Shown here: positions 1-13,600 of the stretch, piece after piece
How the letters are laid out: every line of letters starts with the position of its first letter
Position numbering within the stretch: the stretch's first letter is position 1
From: Hypericum androsaemum
Taxonomy: Eukaryota > Streptophyta > Magnoliopsida > Malpighiales > Hypericaceae
Reading direction: 5' to 3'
NCBI GenBank assembly: GCA_963995505.1
Contig: OZ023187.1
Span: forward strand, 937,501 to 1,001,500
Length of the DNA stretch: 64,000 nt
Translations under genes and position numbers: made by a program
The notes under the pieces: model-generated
Seen by the model: only the letters and a program-made list of their open reading frames with translations
Database searches by the model: none
What the model was told of the DNA's origin: nothing

Positions 1-801
1 ATAAATACTAAATTTTTTAAAAATCATTTAGCAGATAGTGGCAGATCTAGGCTTTTTTTCTGGAAGAAATACGTCTGATATGTTGATTACTAGTAATTTT
101 TTTGTAAATACAAACTAAACATTATATATAGTCATTATATAGTTATTCTTATTTTAGTTTGTAAGATGACTAAATATCATGGGAGTACAAGATAATATGT
201 CATACTTGTGGGATCAGTAACGTCCGAATACTAGGTGGTATAAAAATACTAAGTTTTTGTTGCTGGGGGTAGCAACTCCAATGTGAAACGTAACATATGA
301 CTATATCAAATTTTACTAGTGAGGTGGAATGTCATTTTCAAGAGTGAACATAAAAAGCATTAAATTTCTATCCTTGATGTGTTTTATGTTAAAACATGGT
401 TCAGAGGGATCTACTGGCACCGTGAAGGCGACATATGATTTCGTCCTATCTAAAATCATCGATTTCGATCACCAAGCAAATAGGTGATCCATTATTTTTA
501 TTTAACTAGAGATTTCGAGTTAGCGGATGTTATTGTGTAAAATTCTTTTAAGGAAAACTTATTGCTAAATTATGTTGGGCCTCAATGTCCACATATAATT
601 ATCAACTATAGGCCTAAGAAGGCATATGATTGCAAACAAAATTTTAGGAATGACAAAAATACCAAGGGTCATATCCTAAGATAAGTTGATTTAGATTTAA
701 TCTAGAATAAAGTACGTATGTAAGTCCATATTTAGAAGTATGATCTAGGGTTATGTATGAATATTATGAATCGATACTTAGCTTAGGCCAGGACCGAGAG
801 T
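1..801. other. AT-rich intergenic sequence, no gene seen
   Basis: No coding region or recognisable repeat boundary is visible. Stop codons are dense in all frames. It abuts the target-site duplication of the small TIR element that follows. Confidence 0.5.
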
Positions 802-810
802 GAGCCGAAG

Positions 811-1174
811 GGGACCGGATTTGGTCCTAGAGGCCAAATCCAGCACGGTGCTGGAGGATTTTTATTGAAGGACACGCGGGGACTATTTTGCAAAAATTCA
901 GAAATACGGGGGTGCAAAATAAAAAAAGCCCACAACCATTGAATCATAACTGGGTAAACAATTGAATCGTAACTGAGTAAACAATTGAATCGTAACTGGG
1001 TAACTGGGACGGACCCCGATTTATCCGGGACGGGAAAAAACGGACCATTGAATCATAACTAGGTAAACCATTGAATCATAATTAAGCGAACCATTGAATC
1101 ATAACTAAATCAACCATTGAATCGTCCAGGACGGTCCTGGTTGGATTTGGCCTTCCAGGACCAAATCCGCTCCC
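811..1174. mobile_element. Small non-autonomous TIR element with internal 21-bp repeats
   Basis: A 364-bp element flanked by a perfect 9-bp target-site duplication, GAGCCGAAG, at 802-810 and 1175-1183. The left end reads GGGACCGGATTTGGTCCT; the right end, read inward, is GGGAGCGGATTTGGTCCT. Each terminal repeat also contains its own small palindrome (GGATTTGG ... CCAAATCC). The interior holds several imperfect copies of a unit resembling CCATTGAATCATAACTGGGTA. A 9-bp duplication fits the Mutator superfamily; no transposase is encoded, so it must be moved in trans. Confidence 0.78.
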
Positions 1175-1183
1175 GAGCCGAAG

Positions 1184-1635
1184 CCCGAGAAGGAGCCCAA
1201 CTTGAGTCCAGGCCTGGCCCAGAAGCAGCTTAGCCAGCCCGGGAGGAGCAAGCTCAGACCAGACTCGCACTAAACCCAGCCCAGGCCTGAGAGGGAGCCC
1301 ATGTGCTAATCAATTATAGGCCTACGTGGGCCCATACAATTGCAGACAGAGCCCAAAACTACTACATTCCGATTATGGGCATCTTCACCGGAAATTAAGA
1401 GCCATAAACCATCTTTTTTCTTCCTTATATAAAAATATCGAGCATGATGTAATTAATTAAATCTTACTCAAAACACAAGCAATCATCGAGTTATCATCCA
1501 TATATAGAAAATTCTACAAACTAAATTAAGATCAGATCAAAACTAGTACTACCCTAACAAAAAAATCCCAACAATTAAGCAAACACTAGCTAGATTAAAC
1601 CACTACTAATTAATACTTAATTATCAATAATGACT
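1184..1635. other. Intergenic, 3' flank of the HSF gene
   Basis: The first 110 bases are GC-rich and repetitive; the rest is AT-rich. It lies just downstream of the minus-strand HSF stop codon and probably holds its 3' UTR. No other gene is seen. Confidence 0.4.
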
Positions 1636-2645
1636 TCAGGGGTGCAGCCTCTTCTTCCCAATCAGAGGCACTCCAAAAAGTTTCACAAAATTGTGACCAT
1701 TAGGCTCACCACCATCATCAGCCACCAATCCCATATGATGGTCTTGATCATAAATATTGTCACAAGAGGAACCATATTCTACGAGCTTGTCCACCGGCTG
1801 GGCATGGTTTTGTATGAAGTAGATTATGTCATTGTAAAGGGTCTTCATGTGGGATAATTCCGACAGTAGCACGTAGTTCTTCCTCCTCAGCCTCTGGTTG
1901 TCTTCTGATAATGCTGTCAGGATCTCGGACCGATCCGTCCTAGTTGGTTTCGGAGACGAAAATGGAGGATGATCGATGTTGTTGTTGGTCCAGCTATAGG
2001 TATGTTCTTCAGGTTGGATGAAATATTGGGATGGAGGAAATTGGTCTTGGAAATTATATTCTAATTGGTTTTGTGGATGATGTGGTTGTTGTTGTTGTTG
2101 GTAATTGTGATTAGGGTTTTTCCTCCTGTGGATTTCTGATAGCAATTGTTTTGCTCCTTTCCTGAAGTACTCATTTGCAAATTCCCATCTATCCGCAACC
2201 ACCTTTTTAAATCCCTGTAAAAAATAATCAATCAAGAAGCAAAACATATGATGAATACTCATATATGCAAAAGAGACCGCTCGAACTCGAAACAGTTGAG
2301 CCAATGAATATCAGGAAGTAGGGATAGTTGCAACCAAAAACAATGCATGCAAAAGAGAGAGATATTCATATGGTTATGGCTATCACGTACGTAGGTGTTG
2401 AGCTGCCTGACGAAGCTAGAGAAGTTGTTGTGCTTGAAGTAGTTAGGGAGGAGGTCCCTTGCGAACTCCGGCGGCCTCCAGACGACGAAGGAGGCCTCGT
2501 CGTCGCCCCAAGACACTATGTGATCGGTTAAAGGGTCGTCGACCAGCTGGTAAGTCTTGGTTAGGAATGGAGCCGGTACCGCCTTTTGTGACTCTACACA
2601 GAACACCATCTCCTCACATGGTGACCTCTCCATTGTAAATGCCAT
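1636..2645 (-). CDS. HSFB4: Class-B heat-stress transcription factor, HSFB4-like
   Basis: Two exons, 2391-2645 and 1636-2214, joined in phase 0, encode about 277 aa. The donor GTACGT directly follows the Tyr codon of RQLNTY and the acceptor TTTTTTACAG precedes GFKK, the intron position conserved inside the DNA-binding domain of plant HSFs. The winged-helix domain spans about residues 21-117 ([46 protein letters not shown]). A Gln/Asn-rich linker follows, then a short class-B oligomerisation coiled coil at about 182-220 ([20 protein letters not shown]). The B-class repressor motif KLFGVPL is at about 263-269, followed by a basic tail GKKRL. Members bind heat-shock elements and generally repress; HSFB4 (SCHIZORIZA) controls root cell fate in Arabidopsis. 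A second in-frame ATG lies four codons downstream. The family call is firm; the B4 subclass rests on the N-terminal sequence and tail. Confidence 0.93.
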
Positions 2646-2646
2646 T

Positions 2647-2710
2647 ATTGATACTGTAGTTATATGTCTCCTATTGTTATTGACACTGTAGTTATATGTC
2701 TCCTATTAAT
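2647..2710. repeat. Two tandem 32-bp copies just upstream of the HSF start
   Basis: The unit ATTGAYACTGTAGTTATATG plus flank occurs twice with a 32-bp period, immediately 5' of the HSF ATG, so it probably lies in the 5' leader. A CT microsatellite follows at about 2845-2865. Confidence 0.7.
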
Positions 2711-3068
2711 GGACACCTCTCTAGCTACTACCTCTCTTGTTGTTTCTATCCAATGGTGTAAGAATTAGAAGGGTTGGTTATTTTTTCCAAGTCCAGTCTG
2801 CTTAAAAGGAAGGAGTGTTGCTATTATAGTACCCCACCCCTCTCTCTCTCTCTCTTAAATAGTTTTCAGCTTTATTAGGCTGAAAGGTATGAACAGGGGA
2901 TAAGGTTTTAGGGTTCAAGTCTCATGAACATAAAAATATTATTGAAAAAATTACTTCCTAATCTAGGGCCTGATAGTACTCGACTCTAATTTTTAGAACT
3001 TACACCAAAAAAATATAGAAGGCAGATCAGTCAGAGTTAATTAAGTGGTAAGAGACTTTGGTTTACTT

Positions 3069-3510
3069 TGTTGGAATAAATGCATAATTAATGCATTTGG
3101 CCTAAGCTGGAAAGGCCCAAGCTGGAAAGCCCAAGCTGAGGCCCAGAGTGGGAATGGAAAAACCATTACCACATCGAAAATTGCAAGAAATTTTTCCCTG
3201 TTTATAAGGAGAAGCTCCAAGCTGATGTAACATTAAATGTTCTACCTGAAGAGCTGAATGAGGCTGCCTGCGAGGATGGTGCGTGTGCGTGTGCGCATGG
3301 CGCATTGGTCGCAGGGCACTTTGTACTTCGCACGTACGCTACGTCTTGAGGAACCTAAAAGTTTTGGAGGATTTCAGTATCTTGGGGACGATTGCCGCAG
3401 CCCGTAAGCACTGAATACGGAGCAATCTTGTCTTACGGAGAAAGAGTTCAACTCTTGCCTCGACTATACCAGATCCTAATCAAGTACACCACCTCCGACG
3501 TTCAACAACA
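3069..3510 (+). mobile_element. Solo LTR of copia family A
   Basis: Begins TGTTGGAATAAATGC and ends TTCAACAACA, flanked by a perfect 5-bp target-site duplication TACTT (3064-3068 and 3511-3515). It shares with the LTRs at 16683-22811 and 36170-37804 the alternating purine/pyrimidine block (GTGCGTGTGCGTGTGCGCAT), the TATCTTGGGGACGATTGCCG block, the internal site CAATCTTGTCTTACG and the end AATCAAGTACACCACC. It is shorter (442 bp) than the 820-860 bp LTRs of the full element, so it carries an internal deletion. Recombination between two LTRs presumably removed the interior. Confidence 0.85.
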
Positions 3511-3515
3511 TACTT

Positions 3516-6500
3516 AAGATGATATTGTTCAAATTTTACAATGTAAAAAATAATATTTAAAGATTTACCTTCTAAATATTGTCCGACATTGTTTGACTCT
3601 AAATACAAAAAAAAAAGTATAGAAGGCAAACACTTGTTTGATTTGCCTTTTAATTATCCATTTTGCTTCCCTTAGCTCTGTCTATTTACTACAGTTTCCT
3701 AACTTTAAGAAGGCATATGACCATGTCAGGGCACAAATTGAGTGTTTCCAGAATTGCTATATTTAAGATCCAAAGTAGATATATTAATAATTAGCTACTG
3801 ATGTTTGTTCCTTTGGTTGCACTAATGGGGAGAAGCTGCCACCATCAACTCTTAGTCTATGACTTTTCATCAGAGCAACACATGCATTCAGTTGACACAT
3901 ATATCATAATTACTTGGCCAAATTTAATTTCCTTTCACATATGAGATGCAAAATTAAAAAAAAAATTCTTCTATTCTTGAGATACAAAAGATGTCCTTTT
4001 TTTCATTTTACAACAAAGTAGATATATACATATTTATTCAAATACAGTAAATCATATTAAAATTTTCGTATTCAACCAAAAATATTAAAATAACATGTTC
4101 AAGTAGATTTATTCACTCATAAATAGACCTAAACATATTCCACATTTTATACGAAACTATTTCCACATGTCTCATAAAATAAAGCATATTCAGCGAGGCA
4201 TGAGTTTGCCTTTGTCTCACGTCTTTCATGAGTCACACAAGCCAAGAGGCCAATAAGCTTTAATACTATATAAAATCTCTATATCTAAATAAAAATATCA
4301 AGTCAGAAAGCTGATATTGTTTGTTCTTTGTAGTGTACCATTGAACCAAATTTATACGTAAAAAGTATTTGTCAAATTCATTGATTTAAAATTTTTAAGT
4401 AAATAAAATTTTTAACATAATTTTAAAACTGAGTTCGTCTCTTTTTTCATGATTCATATAGTTGTCGCATAAACCAGTTTTATGGCACAAGCCTGATCGC
4501 CATTGATTGTGGAGTGTCATCAGCTCAATACGGAAAGTATCCACCAATATTTGCTTTAATATTTCGGGTTAACTAGATTCATATAAAAGAATCAATATAC
4601 TTTTTTTATAGATAAAATATAATGTTATTATCTATCAAAAAGTTATGTCAATTGTGTATGTGCACTACACCAATAATATCGTAAGCATTAATTATCGCTT
4701 AAAATGATCAATATATATATCCAACTATCTACTCAATAGGTGTTATCTTAGACTTTAATTGCTCTGTCCAATAACCTTTCCTTTCCGCGTTGAGCCCTTG
4801 CTCCATCCGGCCTGCTTTCTTCTTCCATCCTTCTTCAAGATATTAGCCAACCCACTTTTTGGTGTATAAACTTCCTTTTCCTCCTCAAGAATCAACATAT
4901 AATGTGATTCAAAATTCAATCCATCCCTTAAACTAGGCCTATATTATGAAATCTAACAAGAGGATCGTTATCATCAACGATATGTGAATCGAATCTATTT
5001 TGATATGATATTAAAACCTATTTGTCCAATTTAAATTGCAATGTGACAGAAGTCCACCTATGTTAGTTATGAATAGAGGGCCTAACGATATACAAATGGG
5101 CTCATACTCCAACAATTTAGATCTCCAGGACAAAAGTCTGTTTAACTTTTATGCACTCCAGCTTCTTGAAGCTTTCGGCTTCACCAGGTCGAAATCTTAC
5201 CTTATAACAAGGATATAGTATATGAATCGAAAATCCATGTGCAAAACCCTAAATTAATCGACCAAAATGCCTTGTTTGTATCAAATTTTTTCCTCCCGAG
5301 GACAGACATTATATTCTTCACCAAGAACTCAGACCTAGAAACTTGTGACTGCCATTTGATTATCTAAATTAATCTTCAAATTTTGATCATTGCCACCATG
5401 AAGGTAGACGACACCCTACACCAAAAACTACGGAATGAGTTGTTTAGAGGTTTCGAGTTCGATTATTTGAAAATAAGAATACAATAGTGTTAGCTAACTT
5501 ATAAAAAAATAGTGTTACTCAAAAGGCATTTATCATAATAACATAAGGCGTATGATTACTTGACATAGGTCTAAATAATAACTGTTAAATACTTATTGAG
5601 ACATAAGGCATATACAAAATACAAGTGTTAAATATTTGTTGAGACACTTTTATTATTTTCAACGATTTGAATCTTTCGAACCTAAATTAGACTCAAAATT
5701 CAACTAAATTATCAATTTATTCATGGAAAAGGGTGTCGAGAAAGCTCTAGTTCTGCACCACTTGGGTTAATTATGGGGTGGTCGGACAGAAACCCTAATT
5801 ATTTTATTCCAAAGAGGGAGAAAATGGATCCGTGCATCGGTTTCGTCAATGCTAACTTTGATTCTTCTTTGCCTTCCACTAAAATTTTCACTTTTTTCTT
5901 GTTTTCCCATCTTTATTATGGAGTATGGTTTATGATAATAATGTTATAGAAAATAGAGCCGTTTCTTTCTTCTAAAATTATCTAGTATCTGTAAATTCAT
6001 TGAACTGATTAGTGCCAAACAATACTAGCTACAAACGGTGGTAAAAAAAATTTCTTATTAAGTTTTAATTAGTTCTCCTGAAAAATCTAATTAACTAGTG
6101 GGTAAAATCAAAAATCTTGAAAAGATAAATCAAGAAAAATAAATAATTATATGGAAAATTATTTTAAGGTCCCTAATATTTGACAAAACAACATCTAGAA
6201 TTCTTGATGTTTCGAAATTATCCTGGAACGTTTCTAATTTGACAAAATATAACTAGAGAATCCCTGTTACCAAAATCCGACCATTTGTTCGGTAACCGGC
6301 CACTTGAGAGGTCTAAAATATCTTCTTTCCTTTTCCTATTTTACTTTATTTCTTCTTCATCTTCTTCCCCCAACTCTCTACATCAGCTCTAGAGTTTATT
6401 TTTGCCTATTAACTATTATACCAACGTCTCAATTTTCAATGAATGAAAGCAATCTCTCAAATGCGACAAACCTTCCCAATTGTTCTAAGTAAGGACTAAG

Positions 6501-9500
6501 GAGGCTATATATCATTATTCAAGTCTTACTGCATGTGTACTTCACTTCTCTTCGTTTTCAAGTCTTCATAAACTCGAACTCAAAACTTTTCCACCTAATT
6601 GTAATAAATTAGCAAAGAACATTCCTCGACTCTTCCTTTATTTATTTGTTTAATTGTACATTCCAACTTCCAAAGAGAGCCCGTGACTGAAAAGATGCTG
6701 TGGTTACATGTACAGTTCCACTTCCATTCAGTGAGCTATATGGAATAATCTAATCGCCTCCACCTCCTTTATCAATGCACATAATTTATCACCTTCACCC
6801 GGTAAATTAAATTTTACACATTTATAAATTTGGTTCAACAAAATATTATAATTTAAACGATGTGTGAATTTCAACATGATTTTTAAATAAAAATATCATG
6901 TTGAAGTTTACATAGACTAGACATTATATTATAACCACTAAATTAGAAGTTGTGTGAAAAGATAACGGCCCAAAAAATTAACACGATATAAGTTAAATTT
7001 TTCATGAAAATCTCAGAATTTAATGCAATATGTTGGTGGATGACACTAACAAAAGATACTTTTGAGTTTCCAGTTTAGCTCTTCAGGACAAGATATTCCA
7101 TTTGAAATTTCATTAACAAAATATGAAAAAAACCGTGGTATTAATTAATTGCATGTGTCGAGGTGTGATTGGTTGGTCCTTTCTCCAACAAAAGGGAAAC
7201 CATAAAATAGCCAGCATTTGCTGGCAAAATCCAGAGGTCAAAATTATGGAATTGAATAATGAGGAAGATTCTATTCCAAATAAGACCAAGCCTTTCTTTA
7301 GCATGATCAGAAATTACAGTGCTACTGGAAAATTAACTTACCTGCTATTATTATATAACAAACAATGATATTTAGATCACTGATTTTTTAGAAATATAAT
7401 TTTGGAATAACTCACTAGAAAATTGTCACTTAATAAAATCGTAATCGTTGAATATACTAGTCATACTTATGAGAGTCATACTTGTGGACAGTGGATAAAA
7501 GATTGTAAATTTTTCCTTTTAACTTATCCCTTACACGACATGTTCCATTTCCATCTCTCCATGTGACCCACGAAGGCAGTACTTTGCCCCTTTTTTAACC
7601 TGTGACCTAAAGTCACTTTGTCCTATTTATTACATTTGCACATGCATGGCATGTGATGATCGATATCATAGCTTCTCACCAATCTATCTTCAAAGGAAGA
7701 AAGCCATGGTTGGCTATCTTATCGTGGGAAGCAGACAAGTCAATTATTGTGGGCCTGGTAAAAATTAAGATGATGAAGCAGCACTCGAAAAAATATCGGG
7801 CCCAAAAAACTAAATCTCAAGACAAACGAAATCAAGATAAAGATAAACAGGTTCAACAAAGAGTTTCATCCTCTTGAAAAATTCTTCTCATGCGAGTTTG
7901 CTAGACAAGTTATTATTATTATGCAGAATATAATAGACTCTCCTATGTGGAAGGCATTCCTTTCTCCGAAGAACATTGAAGAGAGGGAAAAAAAGTTCTA
8001 ATGGCTTCCTAGAGTAGCTTTGCGCCATATATGCCCATCAAGTATTTCACTTGTGACCTAGAAAAAAAAAGAGAGGTTAAATAAATAATTCCTATCTACT
8101 ATCGAGAAAGAAGCACAACACTAAGGAGACAAAAAGCCGTCACAAAAAAGATTAATCTCAGCTGATTAAGGAAAGGAAAGCTGACTTCCATTAAGATCAT
8201 AGTGATGAATTATATTTGTCGTAAAATGTAGCTCTAAGATTGACATTGTTAAAGTTTATTGTATAGCGCAACAAAGTAACTTGTTCGACATTAGTCTATT
8301 AAAATGGTAAAAGATAAATTCTGTTAAGAAAAATTGTGCATTCAAATTTTAGAAATAAAAAATATACAATTAGGAGAATTGTTTTCTAAATAATTCTTAC
8401 TCTAAACATTAGAGGCTACAAACACAACTGATTGGATCCTATCCAAGAGCCGTTGGTGTTGGTATATTCAAATATAAGAACTGCCTATCCTTTTTCCATG
8501 TACATCTTTGTGAAAGTGGGATTAGAGATGCTTGAGAGACCCAAGGGATCAGATCAAAAAAGCAATTATTCTATTTTTATGAAAGACAACTTTCAAATTT
8601 CGGGGGAACAAAAGGTGGGATAAAATATGCATCTTTTGTGCTGATTGGTCATGGCTTAAAAGACCAATTTTGCTTTAGAGGGTGCAAAGAAAAAATCATA
8701 TTCTTTTGCACCCTATAAAATCTAGGAAAGACAACGAGATGGGGTCAATCTCCTCTCTATTATAAAAGCATTAATGTTTTTTTTGAAAGTTGATGGGAAA
8801 AAAAGGATATCCATTTGCTTTCTCCTAGTTTCTCTCATGGCTAGATTTCATACACTCTTGTTCTCATGCAACTTTAATTATATGGATTACTTTTGGTATG
8901 CAAAATTGCAAATCATTTCTCGCACAACAGTAGTTAAGAGGCCATGACATTTGAACATTGTGGTAATCCTGATACGCCTTCTCAAACAAAGTTTATCGGG
9001 CTGAAGATTGCACGATTTTTGACTTCATCAACACGCCATGACATAAGGGTCCTATGGACAACAACAATGGGCCAAGGTCTCAGTCTCTCTCGTGCGAACA
9101 TTTAACTCTCATATCATATTAAAAAAATCTTCATATCCAACCAAAACCTAAAGATAATGACTAGAAGATATAAAAAAAAGATAGTTACTTGGTGAATTTT
9201 CAAATGCTATCAGTGCATATTTGCAACTCTAAACAAAGGGGCCGTAATATTTTTCAAATGGGAACCAGGCCTTGTAATAGTCCGAGGCCCAGGGGAACTT
9301 TCCTGACCAGTCCAAATTTTCGGGCCGACACGTTGATTATTTTAGTGGCCGTGACGTTAAATTAGGAAGATGAATTAACAAAAATATCAATAATTCCACC
9401 AACAACGCGAAGTCTTGTTGTCTGATGGATTCTTGTTGCCGATACATCGCGGCTGATTATTTAGTCCTCAATATATATGTTATTTTTCCTAAAAATAAAA

Positions 9501-10340
9501 TAAAATAAAAATGTTATTTTGTCGACTCACACCGACTAAGTAATATGCTTGAAGAAACATCCACTAAATCGGTAAATTTATGATTGAGTTGGATATGATT
9601 TTAGTAGTGACAAAATTCTTATAAACATATTTTAACACTGTTGTATTCTACCAATTAGTCCTCAATATATTGTTTCCATGCGATTAATATTTTTTTGGCC
9701 AAAACTACTTGATATCAAGACAAATGATTAATCTAGGTTAATTTGATCATTACCAAAAATAGTAAAATTATCCCGAATAAGTTTTAACACAGTTTCATCG
9801 CAAAGACTTGATGTGAGGCACAATTCATACTTAGATGACCCTATTTTTCTTCTGGTGGAATTTCTCTCTTTGTTTTTTCCAGATGGTGGAATTTATATCT
9901 GGATGACCTAAATCTCTAATCTACAATTCTTTTGTTGACCTCCAGATATAAAAAAAAAAATTCATTTCCCAGCTTCGCAAGGGTGGGCGAAGATAATTGA
10001 TTTGCTTAAAGTACGACATGGGTTTGGACTGTACTACACTTTCTTTTTTATATTATGAATAGTTATTTCAAAGTCTTTTTTTCCATTCGTTAATCCCATA
10101 CTATTTAGACCGGCATCTATTATTGGACCATACTACAATCTTAATTTGCTCCAATAATAGACATGACTCCTCAATAGTACAGTGAAGTCCGAACTAGCGG
10201 AGTACAATAGTTGTACAACAACTGAAACATGCGTAGTACATAAGAACAAGAATCTAGTACTGGAGAATCTTATCTTTGATGACATATAAGTATTACCATG
10301 GTGATAGAATGAAGAAGAAAAGCTCACAATTCGAGATGGG
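3516..10340. other. Gene-poor AT-rich intergenic region
   Basis: Nearly 7 kb without a gene I can support. Open frames are all under 85 codons, lack recognisable domains and carry no splice context. A short hairpin (AGGGTGCAAAGAA with its near-complement) lies at about 8678-8715. Remnants of old insertions are likely, but no terminal repeats or target duplications could be defined. Confidence 0.5.
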
Positions 10341-10368
10341 GGATAAGAGTGTAGGAATCCCGACAAGA

Positions 10369-10468
10369 GTGTAGGAAATCCCGACGGGGTCGACCTGAGA
10401 TCACACGGAGTCGATTTGAATCTACTCTCCATGTGTTCTCAGGTCGCCCCTGCCGGGATTTCCTACAC
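10369..10468. repeat. 100-bp foldback with 37-bp arms
   Basis: The arm GTGTAGGAAATCCCG... at 10369-10405 pairs with 10432-10468, matching at about 33 of 37 positions around a 26-base loop. A partial second copy of the left arm (GTGTAGGAATCCCGAC) sits at 10350. It lies about 180 bp beyond the LAS1-like stop codon and may fall in that gene's 3' UTR. A foldback MITE or a hairpin RNA precursor are both possible. Confidence 0.65.
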
Positions 10469-10646
10469 CAAAAGACCAAACCTACGGAGGAGACGGCAGT
10501 TGTTTAATTGATGCTTCGTGCAACGTAGGTAATTTCTATTTTTTTCCGACTAATGTAGAGTTTGAGCAGGCTGTTGCACTTCATTTGGAGAATTACAATT
10601 TAATTGAAAGGAACTGGAGCTAACAAGTTAATAAGGAAAAGAATTG

Positions 10647-13600
10647 TCATACCAAAATTCTTAAACCAGAGTGGATAGCAACTAGCTCATCTTCCCCAAC
10701 TTTCTTCCAGATCCCATTACCAAATAAACAGCCCTGAACACTATCAGGTTGATGCACATCCTCCACATCTGATTCTTGGCTCCCCTCTACGATGGCGGCT
10801 TTATCCGCCACGTCGACATCCCGACTCACTTCCCTTTTCTTACAACTGCGTCCGGTGTCTCCATCATCAGGTTCCCTCAAATCGCGGCACCTCTTCAGAC
10901 CCCAGGTTTGCGGTCCCGCTGATGGATCAGCAGAATGTACATTACCCTTTGTGACAGCAAGATCAGGGAGACGGCCAGAAGACCCTAGTTCCTGTGGCAG
11001 CATGCCGATGGGGCATGGGTTCCAAGACTCCGCCACAATCCATCTGCCCGAACTTTGCACATCACCATCTCCAGTCCCCACGTGCTTTCTCTTGTATCGA
11101 CGACATTTAGCTGATTGTAGTTTACTTTCCGCTTGTTCGATGAGTCTATCCTGCTGAGAAAGAAGGCTAGCAGAACTCAAAGGATAAGAGCTATCGTCAG
11201 AAGCATCCATGGACGATATTCTCAACAGACTTAACTTCTTGAGTTTCTCCGATGTCGAGCTGCTGCTGCCTATCAGCTGTGTAAGATGCATCGCTGAATC
11301 GAGAAGTTGGACGTTGCCATGTGACACCATCAATAGACATTTACGGAGGAGCCCCACCAGAGTAGCCCGTGACAGGGCATATCCCACGGAAGGCGGTTTG
11401 TTCTCGGCCAGTGCGTCTCTGCTGTGAAGCTTTAGTCCTTCGAGTTGCTCAACAAGCCAACCAAACAGAGAGGATAGCTGTTCTACTTTTCCAGTTCCCC
11501 TCATCTGCTCCAACAATGCAGCTGTAGAAACATTTAAACCATCTGTAATTGTGTTTGAAAGCACATTGCGCGGCAGCTATAAGCTATTTTGCGCTTCAGC
11601 GAAGATGATCGAGTTAAAAGTCTATCTACTCAGAAATATCAAGGGATGAATAATTGGTTCAAGAGGATGTGCCTACTTGCCCAAAAATGTTCACAGATTC
11701 AAATATAAAGAAAAAAATAACTCTAAGCCTCAGCTCAAGGACCCACGTGATTCCAAAAACAAGTCAACAAGCAAAGCTATCAAAAGAGAGATGTTTAAAT
11801 ATATATCTCAAAATGGAAAACTTGCTGTTACCTGTTTCACACTTCACGGCTTTCTGATCCTCGATCTTGTTTAGCACTGCCTTAAGAAGCATCAGAAGCA
11901 ATTCAGGTTCCTTCTCTGCTAATTGGACTATTACAAGTTTCCAGACATCAAGCAAAGAATGAGTCTCCTGTTGTTCATCTTTATGTTCTGTTGGATCTAA
12001 GGAATCTATCGCCTTGCACAAATAGTCAAACAGCACTGATATGACTTCTGAGGAGAATGAGGAGTACAAACGGCAAAGCGTTTTCAAGATCTTGTTTATC
12101 AGCTTCTTGTTACCTGGAATTAAAAAAAAACTCAAAATCAGTACTGCCCATTTAAACCTGAAGCATATTCATGCAAGTATTTGACAATGATGCCGCCAAG
12201 ACGAGAAGACGCTCGTTCATTTTCACCCATCCTCGCTATCCCTCCATAGCTAAGCAGCTTTAGGTTTTACTATCATTTGCAATCATTCACCCACCAATTT
12301 GTTTCATGCAATTGCAGCTTAATCTGTGCGCTTAAAAGCTTCCGACAAATTCAGCTTAAAAAGTTGATGCAGAGTACTGAGGTTGCCCATATACTTCATA
12401 AATAATCAATACAGCGATGCGAACCCACAAAAACAACATTTCAGCGAAGTTGAAATAGTATACCCCCGGATTTGGACGAGCGCGACTTGTAGGCCACAAG
12501 AACATGCTTACTACGGCCACATAGCAGTTTAGGATGCATGCTCCCTATAATAGGCAGACAGTTAATTGATCAAAGAGACTTGGAAAGATATACTCAAATT
12601 GCATTACAGGTAATAATAAAACCAGGCTTCGGGGACAATCGCCCAAAATGAAACAACAACAATATTTGACAATCAGGCTCAAGGGAAAGTAGATTGTAAA
12701 TTTATAGCACATAAAGCACTTGTGAGTAATATTGAGCTTAGATCTTAACAGTGATTCTAGACAACAACTCTACCACAACCTACTCTTAACTTTAAGAACA
12801 ATATTCGAATAAGGTAAACAATGGATACAAATATTATGAGTTTGAAAGAACAAAGAAAGGAAAAGGAAAAGCACAAACAACATACTTTTTCCATGTTTAA
12901 ATGAACCACCAGGCTGATTATCCTTCACACAGGAGACTAGCTGCCGGAGCTGAGACTTAATTTTTTTTCTGACACCGGCACTTCCATCTCTTTGAAATGG
13001 GATCTGTCCTGTCTGTGGCTCCCAGTAGTAAGATCTCAGCCAGTCAATCGCCTGGATCAAGATACAAACAGATGTGATTAAAAATATGAAAGAGATCGAG
13101 GACAGCATCAAAATGTAGCTGTTTCGCAGAAAGCTACACTTCAAGTAAATGATTGGAAGGGTTTGAATGAAACTAGGGGGCAAAGAAATAGACACCTGAA
13201 CAGCACAATCTCGAGCAACAGAGAGCGCTGGTAGTAGATCACGATGAGAACCCTCTGCAATGAAGAAAAGAGCAGGCTAGTAAATGAGAACCTCAAACTT
13301 TATACGCCCCAACACAAACCAAAAGTCGAAGCCACATACCATGGCGAACATCAACCAATGTGCGGGGTATACCAAAAACTTCAGCGGCCTTACCAATAGA
13401 CATCTTAGTCTTGATGCGTGTCTTCTCTACAACACAATTGACAAGCCTTCAGAAAGAAGGCCCAAGAGAATAAGATCAACAAAATACAAACCACACAAGA
13501 CACTCTGAAAATAACCGCGAAAAACATTCAAACAAAACATAACGTTACCTCATTATCGCCATACAATACAGCATCGCCAGCATCTGCTCCGAATGTATAA

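Noticed and set aside
10133..10432. 99-codon minus frame downstream of LAS1
   Set aside because: Overlaps the hairpin arms and has no recognisable domain, codon bias or splice context.
10792..11427. Plus-strand frames opposite the last LAS1 exon
   Set aside because: Antisense shadows of exon 8; no domain, and the minus-strand frame is continuous and homologous.
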